From assembly GCA_902773245.1 (NCBI GenBank), contig CACYDY010000295.1, forward strand, positions 1 to 5,091: a DNA stretch of 5,091 nucleotides. The letters are read 5' to 3'. Each line of letters begins with the position of its first letter. Position 1 is the stretch's first letter. The notes under the pieces were generated by a model that searched no databases, was not told the origin of the DNA, and was given only the letters and a program-made list of their open reading frames with translations. The translations under genes and the position numbers were made by a program. Below are positions 1 through 5,086 of this stretch, piece by piece. This DNA is from an uncultured Ruminococcus sp. (lineage in GTDB: Bacteria; Bacillota; Clostridia; Oscillospirales; Acutalibacteraceae).

Positions 1-69
1 ATTTCAAACGATTTGAGTGCAATTTGACGAAAAAAGGCAAGCAAGATGAGTACCAAGCCCTTAGGGCGT

Positions 70-91
70 GATTTAATCAGTGGTTCCTTAA
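70..91 (+). repeat. 22-bp direct repeat, copy 1
   Basis: These 22 bases, beginning GATTTAATCAG and ending GGTTCCTTAA, recur exactly and in the same orientation at 3256-3277. The flanks differ, so the core looks like the conserved end or binding core of a dispersed element. The reverse complement begins TTAAGGAACC, which could be the terminal repeat of a small non-autonomous element, but no transposase and no target-site duplication are visible. Confidence 0.7.
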
Positions 92-101
92 GTATCTGTT
101 A

Positions 102-164
102 ATTAAAGTTTCGCGCAAGCCTTTACAAAGGCTTGCGGTTTCCAAAGGCAGAGCCTTTGGTCGC
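102..164 (+). repeat. palindromic repeat block, copy A
   Basis: The block has a conserved lead (ATTAAAGTTTCGC, 102-114) followed by two hairpins. The first has 10-bp perfect arms (115-124 and 127-136). The second has 8-bp perfect arms (142-149 and 153-160) with the loop AGA. Positions 127-164 match 38 bases without mismatch in inverted orientation at 3423-3460. A third, rearranged copy lies at 5007-5086. The second hairpin can form in RNA from either strand. Its role is unknown; dispersed intergenic palindromes of this type are common in Clostridia. Confidence 0.8.
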
Positions 165-215
165 CGTCGTGCCGCCGGCGAAACACCTTAGCTTTCAGCC
201 CTTTACAAGGGTGAA

Positions 216-248
216 TTTCAAAAACAGTCCGGTGGACTGTTTTTGAAA
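216..248. terminator. perfect hairpin, likely bidirectional intrinsic terminator
   Basis: The arms are 15 bp with no mismatch (216-230 and 234-248) around the 3-base loop GGT. The core CAGTCC/GGACTG is preceded by AAAAA and followed by TTTTT, so either strand gives a GC stem running into a U tract. That is the layout of a bidirectional rho-independent terminator. It lies about 125 bases after the stop of the zinc-ribbon gene and faces the repeat-rich left edge. It could also be a module of the nearby repeat family. Confidence 0.6.
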
Positions 249-249
249 G

Positions 250-276
250 AGGGACGCTTTGGCAGAAAGCGTCCCT
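250..276 (-). terminator. hairpin downstream of the citrate synthase group
   Basis: Two perfect 11-bp arms (250-260 and 266-276) enclose a 5-base loop. Read on the minus strand the stem is followed by CTTTC, a poor U tract, so on its own it would be a weak terminator. It abuts the 216-248 hairpin with only one base between them, and the pair may act together to end transcription from the minus-strand genes. Confidence 0.45.
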
Positions 277-372
277 AAGTTTGGAATTTAACCAAGCTAA
301 CTCGCCGCTTCAAGGCGACACGATAAAATATGTTTACAGATTGTTTACTCGTTCAAAAACCATGCCTGACTG

Positions 373-789
373 TTATCTGATCTTGACCTTAAATTCTTTT
401 CCACACTTCGGGCAGTCAACGTAATGTTCGCCCTTTTTGCGTTTTACTCGAATATATGAACTGCAGTTTTTGCATTTATAGTAGCGATGGGTTTTGTATT
501 CTTTAATGCGTTTGTATTGAATTTTGAAAAACTCGGAGGAATCACCCTTTATTTTGAGGTATTTTCTGTTTTCGCTGCTTCTTTTATAAAACGAAGTCGA
601 TAACATTCTGAGTCCTGCAAAAAGCGGCAGCAGCAGACTGACGAGAGTCACGATCCGATTTCTGAGCAAATTATTGACAAAACCTATGATAAACCACAAA
701 ATAAACATATCTTTGCCGAGCGTATCCAATCCGTATTTGCCGTCCATAAGCTTCAGATATTTACTTCTCAGCCGAGCAAGAAACTGCAT
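373..789 (-). CDS. small membrane protein with C-terminal zinc ribbon (uncharacterised)
   Basis: This encodes 138 residues. The N-terminus is basic (MQFLARLRSKYLKLMDGKYG). Two hydrophobic segments follow at about 28-42 and 46-64, forming a likely membrane hairpin, then a basic stretch at about 66-105. A four-Cys zinc ribbon closes the protein (CKNC at 106-109, CPKC at 126-129), inside a very basic tail. I recognise the layout as a widespread uncharacterised Clostridia family but know no assigned function. The cytoplasmic ribbon could bind zinc and perhaps nucleic acid or a protein partner; that is inference. The gene starts 53 bases after the citrate synthase stop on the same strand, with no terminator between them, so cotranscription is likely. 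The ATG at 789 is chosen because GAGGTG sits 5 bases upstream. An in-frame GTG at 795 lies inside that site and is unlikely to be used. Confidence 0.8.
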   Translation of the reverse strand: MQFLARLRSKYLKLMDGKYGLDTLGKDMFILWFIIGFVNNLLRNRIVTLVSLLLPLFAGLRMLSTSFYKRSSENRKYLKIKGDSSEFFKIQYKRIKEYKTHRYYKCKNCSSYIRVKRKKGEHYVDCPKCGKEFKVKIR

Positions 790-794
790 TATCA

Positions 795-800
795 CACCTC
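795..800 (-). promoter_or_regulatory. ribosome binding site of the zinc-ribbon gene
   Basis: On the minus strand this reads GAGGTG, five bases before ATG 789. It overlaps the alternative GTG start at 795-793 and therefore decides for the ATG. Confidence 0.75.
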
Positions 801-842
801 ACAAGAAAAGTCCTGTCACAATTGTTATTATCAGCACAAACC

Positions 843-2234
843 TCAGACAGCCGACTGTCTTTCGTCCATCGGAATGTACTTGCGTTCTTTCGAAATGCTC
901 ATGTAAGCCGGACGAATGATCTTGCCGGCATTGATAAGCTCCTCAATCCGGTGAGCGCTCCAGCCCGAAATTCTTGCAATTGCAAAAAGCGGAGTATACA
1001 GCTCGATCGGAAGTCCGAGCATTGAATAAACAAAACCGCTGTAGAAGTCGATGTTAGCGCTTACGCCCTTATAGATATTACGCTCCCTGCCGATAACGAT
1101 AGGCGCAAGCTTTCTTACATTTTCATAAAGGGCGTACTCTTTCATCATATCCTTTTCCTGAGCAAGCTTCTTAACAAATCCGCTGAATACTCTTGCTCTC
1201 GGATCGGATATCGAATAAACGGCATGACCCATACCGTAAATAAGACCCGATCTGTCGAATGCTTCCTTGTGAAGTATTTTCTCAAGATATGACTCTACCT
1301 CGTCCTCATCGGACCAATCCTTTATAGCATCTTTCATCTCGTCGAACATACCGCAAACCTTAACGTTTGCGCCGCCGTGCTTGGGTCCTTTGAGGGAACA
1401 CAAAGCAGCCGCTATTGCGGAATATGTATCCGTTCCCGAGCTTGTAACAACATGAGTGGTAAAGGTAGAGTTGTTGCCGCCGCCGTGTTCTGCGTGGAGA
1501 ACGAGAGCAATATCAAGAACCTTTGCTTCAAGCTCGGTATACTGTTTGTCGGGGCGAAGCATCATCAGGATATTCTCTGCGGTTGACTTTTCGGGGTCGG
1601 GGTTGTGAATAAACAGACTGTGTCTGTTTGCATAATTATACGCATGATATGCATACACAGCGATCATCGGGAACTGAGCAATAAGCTGAAGCGACTGGCG
1701 AAGAACATTCTCCACAGAAATATCGTTTGCCATATTGTCATAGGAATGAAGCGTCAGAACACTTTTTGCCAACGCATTCATCATGTCGGAATTCGGAGCT
1801 TTCATGATAACATCTCTCACAAATGTATCGGGAAGCGCACGATAAGCGGCGAGAAGAGACTTAAAGTCCTCAAGCTGCTCCTCTGTCGGCAAATTACCGA
1901 ACAAAAGAAGATACGTAACCTCTTCAAATCCGTAATTGGAATTATGAGGAAATCCGTTTATAATATTTTCAACATTATAGCCCCTGTAAAACAGCTTTCC
2001 GTCACATGGCACAGTTTTGCCGTCTACGATCTTGTTTTGTCTGATCTCGGATATTTCCGTAAGACCTGTGAGAACGCCTTTACCGTCGAGATCACGCAGT
2101 CCTCTTTTTACGTTGTATTTATAGTAAAGCTCAGGGTCGAATTTTGTATTTTCTTCACAAAGCTGCGCATACTTTTTTACATCGGGCAAAGTATGCAGAA
2201 CATTTTTTTCTATAAATCTGATACCGTCTGCCAT
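843..2234 (-). CDS. gltA: citrate synthase
   Basis: Condenses acetyl-CoA and oxaloacetate to citrate and CoA in the cytoplasm. The protein has 463 residues, within the family range. The catalytic triad is present: His250 (in HAEHGGGN), His286 (in GPKHGGAN) and Asp396 (in NIDFYSG). The family signature GMGHAVYSISDPRA runs from 334 to 347, YRGY is at 83-86, and Arg346, Arg421 and Arg441 fit the substrate-binding arginines. HAEHGGGNNST is the form usual in Clostridia. A 2-methylcitrate synthase activity cannot be excluded from sequence. ATG 2234 is chosen because AAGGATGTG, one mismatch from the ideal ribosome site, precedes it by six bases. A longer in-frame TTG start at 2276 would lie inside the promoter -10 box. 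No aconitase or isocitrate dehydrogenase gene is in the window. In many such anaerobes the enzyme feeds 2-oxoglutarate and glutamate synthesis. The symbol citZ would be equally fitting. Confidence 0.96.
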   Translation of the reverse strand: MADGIRFIEKNVLHTLPDVKKYAQLCEENTKFDPELYYKYNVKRGLRDLDGKGVLTGLTEISEIRQNKIVDGKTVPCDGKLFYRGYNVENIINGFPHNSNYGFEEVTYLLLFGNLPTEEQLEDFKSLLAAYRALPDTFVRDVIMKAPNSDMMNALAKSVLTLHSYDNMANDISVENVLRQSLQLIAQFPMIAVYAYHAYNYANRHSLFIHNPDPEKSTAENILMMLRPDKQYTELEAKVLDIALVLHAEHGGGNNSTFTTHVVTSSGTDTYSAIAAALCSLKGPKHGGANVKVCGMFDEMKDAIKDWSDEDEVESYLEKILHKEAFDRSGLIYGMGHAVYSISDPRARVFSGFVKKLAQEKDMMKEYALYENVRKLAPIVIGRERNIYKGVSANIDFYSGFVYSMLGLPIELYTPLFAIARISGWSAHRIEELINAGKIIRPAYMSISKERKYIPMDERQSAV

Positions 2235-2240
2235 GTGAAA

Positions 2241-2249
2241 CACATCCTT
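2241..2249 (-). promoter_or_regulatory. ribosome binding site of citrate synthase
   Basis: The minus strand reads AAGGATGTG, eight of nine bases matching AAGGAGGTG, with six bases to ATG 2234. In the longer reading this site would be coding sequence, which argues for the shorter protein. Confidence 0.75.
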
Positions 2250-2267
2250 TTCTGTATATATATTAAT

Positions 2268-2296
2268 AGTATACAACTAAATCGAACAGAATGCAA
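2268..2296 (-). promoter_or_regulatory. sigma-A-type promoter of citrate synthase
   Basis: On the minus strand TTGCAT (2296-2291) is followed after exactly 17 bases by TATACT (2273-2268), predicting a start of transcription near 2261. It lies between the marR stop (2310) and ATG 2234, so citrate synthase need not depend on read-through from marR. The 8-bp inverted repeat ACTAAATC/GATTTAGT (2276-2283 and 2307-2314, 23 bases apart) brackets the -35 box and could be a regulator site; that is inference. Confidence 0.65.
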
Positions 2297-2309
2297 GTAT
2301 TTTGAAGAT

Positions 2310-2768
2310 TTAGTGTGTCAAATCGTTTCCTAATTCCTTTTCAACGTTTTCGATAAGCTCGTTTGAGAGTCTGAAAAGCTCTTTGATCTTGTCCTCTCCC
2401 ATTCTGTTCACAACATTGCTCATGAACTTACAGAGCATATCGCATTCGTTATTTAAAACCTCGTCGCCGAGCGCCGTCAGCTGCACCCTGGTATTTCGTC
2501 TGTTGAGCCGATCAATATTTCTTTGAACAAGCCCTTTGTTTTCAAGCGAGGTTATAGTTCTTGAAATTGCCGGCGAAGAAACATGAAGGCTGTCAGCAAT
2601 GCCTGAAATACCGTTATTCTTTTTTGTTTCTAATTTTTCAAGCTTTCTTATAGCTGCAAGTACAAAAAATTCCCCCTGAGAGGTTTGCGACAAAACAGGG
2701 GAAAAATTCAAATGAGCCAATGAATGGAAAGTGGTCAGAAAATCCAACCGTTCGTCATATTCTAACAT
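2310..2768 (-). CDS. MarR-family transcriptional regulator
   Basis: This is a 152-residue cytoplasmic DNA-binding protein with the usual MarR layout: N-terminal dimer helix (about 5-25), winged helix-turn-helix (about 33-102), then long C-terminal dimerisation helices (about 103-148). The helix-turn-helix reads GISGIADSLHVSSPAISRTI (53-72), followed by LENKGLVQR (75-83). The wing carries the charged stretch DRLNRRNTRVQLTALG (86-101). MarR proteins usually repress themselves and neighbouring genes and release DNA when they bind a phenolic, a drug or an oxidant. No ligand can be named here; the Cys residues (109 and 113) are not at the N-terminal position used by OhrR sensors. ATG 2768 is preferred because GGGGT lies six bases upstream. 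An in-frame GTG at 2789 has no ribosome site. Citrate synthase follows 75 bases downstream. Confidence 0.92.
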   Translation of the reverse strand: MLEYDERLDFLTTFHSLAHLNFSPVLSQTSQGEFFVLAAIRKLEKLETKKNNGISGIADSLHVSSPAISRTITSLENKGLVQRNIDRLNRRNTRVQLTALGDEVLNNECDMLCKFMSNVVNRMGEDKIKELFRLSNELIENVEKELGNDLTH

Positions 2769-2924
2769 AAAGCTACCCCAAAGATCCACTTTGTCTAAAA
2801 TATTGTCTTAACTTATAATTATCGAATGCAATTAAGCAAACACCGATCTGCTAAAGAATATTGCCTATCTTAGTTATTTTGTAATAAAATCCGAGGAATC
2901 AAACGATTTAGCAGCTGAAACCGA

Positions 2925-2970
2925 TAACAATGTTACATATTAACAATGTTATTATAACTCATATTAACAA
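2925..2970. promoter_or_regulatory. tandem operator-like palindromes TAACAATGTTA
   Basis: The 11-base near-palindrome TAACAATGTTA (arms TAACA/TGTTA, one central base) occurs exactly twice, at 2925-2935 and 2941-2951, with start-to-start spacing of 16 bases. The overlapping word CATATTAACAA is at 2936-2946 and again at 2960-2970, giving a third half-site. Repeated dyads of this size are typical of dimeric repressor sites. They lie about 155 bases upstream of the MarR start and about 60 bases beyond the stop of the Cys-rich gene. Which regulator binds is not known; self-binding by the MarR protein is one option. Confidence 0.4.
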
Positions 2971-3027
2971 AAAAATCAATAGCAAAATTAACTTTTTATT
3001 CCTTGATGGCATAATTAGTGTCATAAT

Positions 3028-3198
3028 TTAATTATTTTCCGATCCCTCGTCGGAGTTATTTCTGCAATTATCACTAAAAGGACACCCCACACAATGGCTG
3101 CAGCTATCGCTGTGTCCCTTTTCTCTGCCGATAAAAACACAAGCAGTGACCACAAAGGTTATAAAGATCATACCTATCACTATTACCGAGATCAACAT
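3028..3198 (-). CDS. small Cys-rich membrane protein, FeoB-associated type
   Basis: This 56-residue gene is easily missed because of its size. One N-terminal membrane segment (about 2-24, MLISVIVIGMIFITFVVTAC) is followed by a short cytoplasmic tail with the cluster CSHCVGCPFSDNC (33-45), four Cys in the C-x2-C-x2-CP-x5-C pattern of the FeoB-associated Cys-rich membrane protein family. Those proteins usually lie next to the ferrous-iron transporter gene feoB and are thought to support iron uptake, but their action is poorly known. The ribosome site is very strong (AAGGAGATGA at 3215-3206, seven bases before the ATG), which supports real translation. There is no feoA or feoB here, so the assignment rests on length, membrane segment and Cys spacing only. 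A metal-binding role is inferred. Confidence 0.75.
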   Translation of the reverse strand: MLISVIVIGMIFITFVVTACVFIGREKGHSDSCSHCVGCPFSDNCRNNSDEGSENN

Positions 3199-3255
3199 TA
3201 TTATCTCATCTCCTTTTGAATTTTGCCGAGCGGAAGCTATACTCTAAAGCGTTAA

Positions 3256-3277
3256 GATTTAATCAGTGGTTCCTTAA
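3256..3277 (+). repeat. 22-bp direct repeat, copy 2
   Basis: Exact match to 70-91 in the same orientation, about 3.2 kb away. It is preceded by GTTAA and followed by CAC and a T run, unlike copy 1. The two copies bracket the whole minus-strand gene group, lying just outside its first and last genes. Confidence 0.7.
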
Positions 3278-3290
3278 CACTTTTTTTCTC

Positions 3291-3322
3291 AAACCGGCAA
3301 TTCGCTGCGCTGTTGCCTGTTT
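3291..3322 (+). terminator. imperfect hairpin followed by T run
   Basis: AAAC and GGCAA on the left pair with TTGCC and GTTT on the right, with one C/T mismatch and a 12-base loop. The plus strand continues into TTTTTA. It resembles a weak intrinsic terminator, but no plus-strand gene precedes it in the window, so it may just be part of the local repeat element. Confidence 0.3.
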
Positions 3323-3422
3323 TTATATTTACCGAAAGTTATCATTTAAAGAGATGCCTTGATTTATAGTTTTTTATTTCGCTGAGGGAAATTTTTTTGA
3401 TCTTTTCCGCTTTGTTACGTCA

Positions 3423-3488
3423 GCGACCAAAGGCTCTGCCTTTGGAAACCGCAAGCCTTTTGAAAAAGGCTTGCGCGAAAACTTTTAA
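3423..3488 (-). repeat. palindromic repeat block, copy B (inverted)
   Basis: This is the inverted counterpart of copy A. The hairpins have arms at 3427-3434/3438-3445 (8 bp) and 3451-3460/3465-3474 (10 bp, extendable by one pair). Positions 3423-3460 match 127-164 exactly over 38 bases. The lead is slightly longer than in A (TTTAAAAGTTTTCGC instead of ATTAAAGTTTCGC). A and B form an inverted pair around the minus-strand genes. B and C do the same around the MATE gene. Confidence 0.8.
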
Positions 3489-3527
3489 ATGTGACAAAAT
3501 GTAAGCAGACATTTCCTGCGGGCATGT

Positions 3528-3561
3528 TTGACTTTTTGGGGCGGACGGTGTAGTATATAAT
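3528..3561 (+). promoter_or_regulatory. candidate promoter of the MATE gene
   Basis: TTGACT (3528-3533) is a good -35 box. Seventeen bases on is TAGTAT (3551-3556), a partial -10 match. The better -10 word TATAAT (3556-3561) overlaps it but stands 22 bases from the -35. Either way transcription would start near 3563-3570, giving a short leader before ATG 3590. Confidence 0.5.
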
Positions 3562-3575
3562 ATGGATAAAATTAC

Positions 3576-3579
3576 GGAG
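3576..3579 (+). promoter_or_regulatory. ribosome binding site of the MATE gene
   Basis: GGAG stands ten bases before ATG 3590 but only one base before the in-frame GTG at 3581. The GTG is too close to be used, so the ATG is the likely start. Confidence 0.65.
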
Positions 3580-3589
3580 TGTGATTATT

Positions 3590-4942
3590 ATGACCGATCT
3601 GACACGAGATAATCCTACAAAAACACTGATAAAATTTGCTCTTCCAATGGTATTGAGCGTTGCTTTTCAACAGTTTTACAACATGGCTGACAAGCTGATC
3701 GCCGGAAGATTTGCCGGTGTTGACGCTCTTGCGGCTGTCAGCGCTTCTTACCCGATAACTATGATCATCATGGCTTTTGCGTTGGGAACAAATGTCGGCT
3801 GTTCCGTCATTATTTCTCAGTATTTTGGCGGAAAAAAGTATACCGAGCTTAAAACAGCCGTTTCTACTTCAATAATTCTTGCCTTATCGGCAGGAGTGGT
3901 TCTTTCGGTGGTAAGCTTCTTTTTGTGTGATCCTCTTTTGGTTCTGCTTAAAACTCCCGCCGATATTTTTAACGACTCGGCGGTTTATCTGAGAATCTAC
4001 ATCTACGGCTTTATTTTTCTCTATCTTTACAACATCTGCACAGGCGCTTTCAACGCGTTGGGCAATTCGAGAACACCCTTGCTTTTTTTGATAGCGTCAT
4101 CTGTGGGAAATATTATTCTTGACTATGTTTTCGTTGCCGTTTTCCACTGGGGCGTTGCCGGCGTGGGCTGGGCGACATTTATCGCTCAAGGAATTTCTTC
4201 CGTGCTTGCGCTTATCGCTCTTTTGATCGAGCTTAAAAAAATTAAAACCGACAAAAAGCCGCCGCTGCTGTCTTCTGTTGTTCTTAATAAAATACTCGTG
4301 CTGGCAATTCCCAGTATTTTACAGCAAAGCTTTGTTTCCGTTGGTAATCTAATGATCCAGGGTCTTGTCAACAGCTTTGACTCTCCTGCGATCATCGCAG
4401 GCTATGGCGTTGCCGTTCAGCTGAACACATTTGCCGTCACTGTTTTTAACACATCGGGAAATGCCGTTTCCAACTTCACCGCTCAGAATATCGGCTGCGG
4501 AAAAATTGATCGTGTTCGTCAAGGCTTCCGCTCCGCTGTTAAAATAGGCATCGCAATAGCTCTTCCGTTTACTTTGGTCTATACCTTTCTCGGAACTTTT
4601 ATGGTTGGGTTGTTTATGGATAATTCCACACCCGACGCTTTGCAAACGGGCAGGCAGTTTTTAATGATCGTTGCACCGTTTTATTTTACGGTAATGATCA
4701 AGCTTTCGGCTGACGGTATTATGCGTGGATCAAGCGCAGTGCGATTCTTTGTTGCTTCAACATTTTCGGATCTCCTTTTGAGAGTTGCTTTGGCATTTGT
4801 TTTGTCACCTAATCTCCACACGTTGGGCATCTGGCTTTCGTGGCCTATCGGTTGGATATTATCTGCCGCCCTTGTGGTTGGATTTTACTTAAAGGGATAC
4901 TGGATCCCAAAGGATCTGAAACCTGATCGTAAATCGATATGA
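3590..4942 (+). CDS. MATE-family multidrug efflux antiporter
   Basis: This is a 450-residue inner-membrane transporter of the MATE family, which exports drugs or other organic cations in exchange for Na+ or H+. About twelve membrane segments can be seen, near 12-31, 47-70, 88-110, 131-151, 163-184, 189-213, 234-258, 265-290, 314-341, 353-375, 384-405 and 411-434. The two halves are related: QQFYNMADKLIAGRFAG (27-43) in the first half mirrors LQQSFVSVGNLMIQGLVN (244-261) in the second. Other family features are the N-x2-D of the first helix (Asn31, Asp34) and GNSRTPLLF (158-166). Length and topology are complete and no frame break is seen. It falls with the many unnamed clostridial MATE proteins of the DinF/MepA kind. 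Substrate and coupling ion cannot be told from sequence. The gene stands alone on the plus strand. The MarR gene on the other strand is a possible but unproven controller. No strong terminator follows. Confidence 0.95.
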   Translation: MTDLTRDNPTKTLIKFALPMVLSVAFQQFYNMADKLIAGRFAGVDALAAVSASYPITMIIMAFALGTNVGCSVIISQYFGGKKYTELKTAVSTSIILALSAGVVLSVVSFFLCDPLLVLLKTPADIFNDSAVYLRIYIYGFIFLYLYNICTGAFNALGNSRTPLLFLIASSVGNIILDYVFVAVFHWGVAGVGWATFIAQGISSVLALIALLIELKKIKTDKKPPLLSSVVLNKILVLAIPSILQQSFVSVGNLMIQGLVNSFDSPAIIAGYGVAVQLNTFAVTVFNTSGNAVSNFTAQNIGCGKIDRVRQGFRSAVKIGIAIALPFTLVYTFLGTFMVGLFMDNSTPDALQTGRQFLMIVAPFYFTVMIKLSADGIMRGSSAVRFFVASTFSDLLLRVALAFVLSPNLHTLGIWLSWPIGWILSAALVVGFYLKGYWIPKDLKPDRKSI

Positions 4943-5006
4943 TTCCTATTGTTTATTATTGTAAACGACATTTGAAATTGCCTAAATTATTAGCGATGCA
5001 AAGGTT

Positions 5007-5086
5007 ATTAAAGTTTCGCAGGGGCCTTTTCAAAGGTGCCCCAAGGGCACTTCCGCCTTGCGCCCGCAGTTTCCAAAGGCAGAGCC
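5007..5086 (+). repeat. palindromic repeat block, copy C (rearranged)
   Basis: This copy shares the lead ATTAAAGTTTCGC (5007-5019) with copy A and the word TTTCCAAAGGCAGAGCC (5070-5086, equal to 139-155). The segment between them is different: 50 bases (5020-5069) forming its own stem (GGGG at 5021-5024 with CCCC at 5039-5042) replace the 24 bases around the first hairpin of A. The second hairpin is cut short, its right arm being lost after GCC. It lies about 65 bases after the MATE stop and may help end that transcript. The window stops just after it. Confidence 0.65.

Larger units (their letters stand above)
1..372. other. repeat-rich intergenic stretch at the left edge
   Basis: No complete gene is supported here. 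On the plus strand a frame is open from the left edge to a TGA at 69-71 (about 22 residues, ending DEYQALRA). It could be the 3' end of a gene cut by the window or just part of a repeat. The rest is palindromic: a 22-bp repeat at 70-91, paired hairpins at 115-160, a short hairpin at 199-211, a perfect long hairpin at 216-248 and another at 250-276. From about 277 to 372 I see only AT-rich sequence with a weak 5-bp stem near 302-318. This is the downstream end of the minus-strand gene group. Confidence 0.6.
3199..3589. other. repeat-rich intergenic region between divergent genes
   Basis: This 391-base stretch separates the minus-strand Cys-rich gene from the plus-strand MATE gene. It contains the Cys-rich gene's ribosome site, the second 22-bp repeat (3256-3277), an imperfect hairpin (3291-3322), an inverted copy of the palindromic block (3423-3488) and the MATE promoter. 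From about 3325 to 3420 it is AT-rich with several runs of T on the plus strand and no gene that I can support. A weak minus-strand promoter (TTTAAA, 17 bases, TATAAA) may lie around 3325-3355, but its score is poor. Confidence 0.55.

Noticed and set aside
46..102. Short plus-strand ATG frame of 18 codons (MSTKPLGRDLISG...)
   Set aside because: It has no ribosome site, lies across the 22-bp repeat and shows no protein-like feature; it is taken as repeat sequence.
102..164. Start of a CRISPR array
   Set aside because: The palindromic block occurs once here and its other copies are kilobases away in different orientations; there is no regular repeat-spacer spacing and no cas gene.
674..1025. 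Two overlapping plus-strand open frames opposite the zinc-ribbon and citrate synthase genes
   Set aside because: They are shadows of well-supported minus-strand genes, with low-complexity Ser/Cys-rich products and no ribosome site.
1377..2333. Plus-strand open frames of 69 and 242 codons inside citrate synthase
   Set aside because: They lie wholly or mostly opposite the catalytic citrate synthase frame, and their products show no recognisable domain.
2803..2831. A promoter for marR using TTGCAT as -35
   Set aside because: No good -10 word is found at 16-18 bases; the best is GACAAT at 18. The real marR promoter remains unlocated, so it is not listed as a feature.
2848..2914. Inverted words CTGCTAAA and TTTAGCAG 51 bases apart, as a possible structured leader
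   Set aside because: The loop is long and AT-rich, there are no conserved riboswitch elements, and no further helices support a folded RNA.
4186..4645. Minus-strand frames inside the MATE gene
   Set aside because: They are antisense to a complete, well-supported membrane transporter and have no sign of translation signals.
4951..4966. GTTTA/TAAAC stem just after the MATE gene as its terminator
   Set aside because: It has only five AT-rich pairs and no T run; it is too weak to call.
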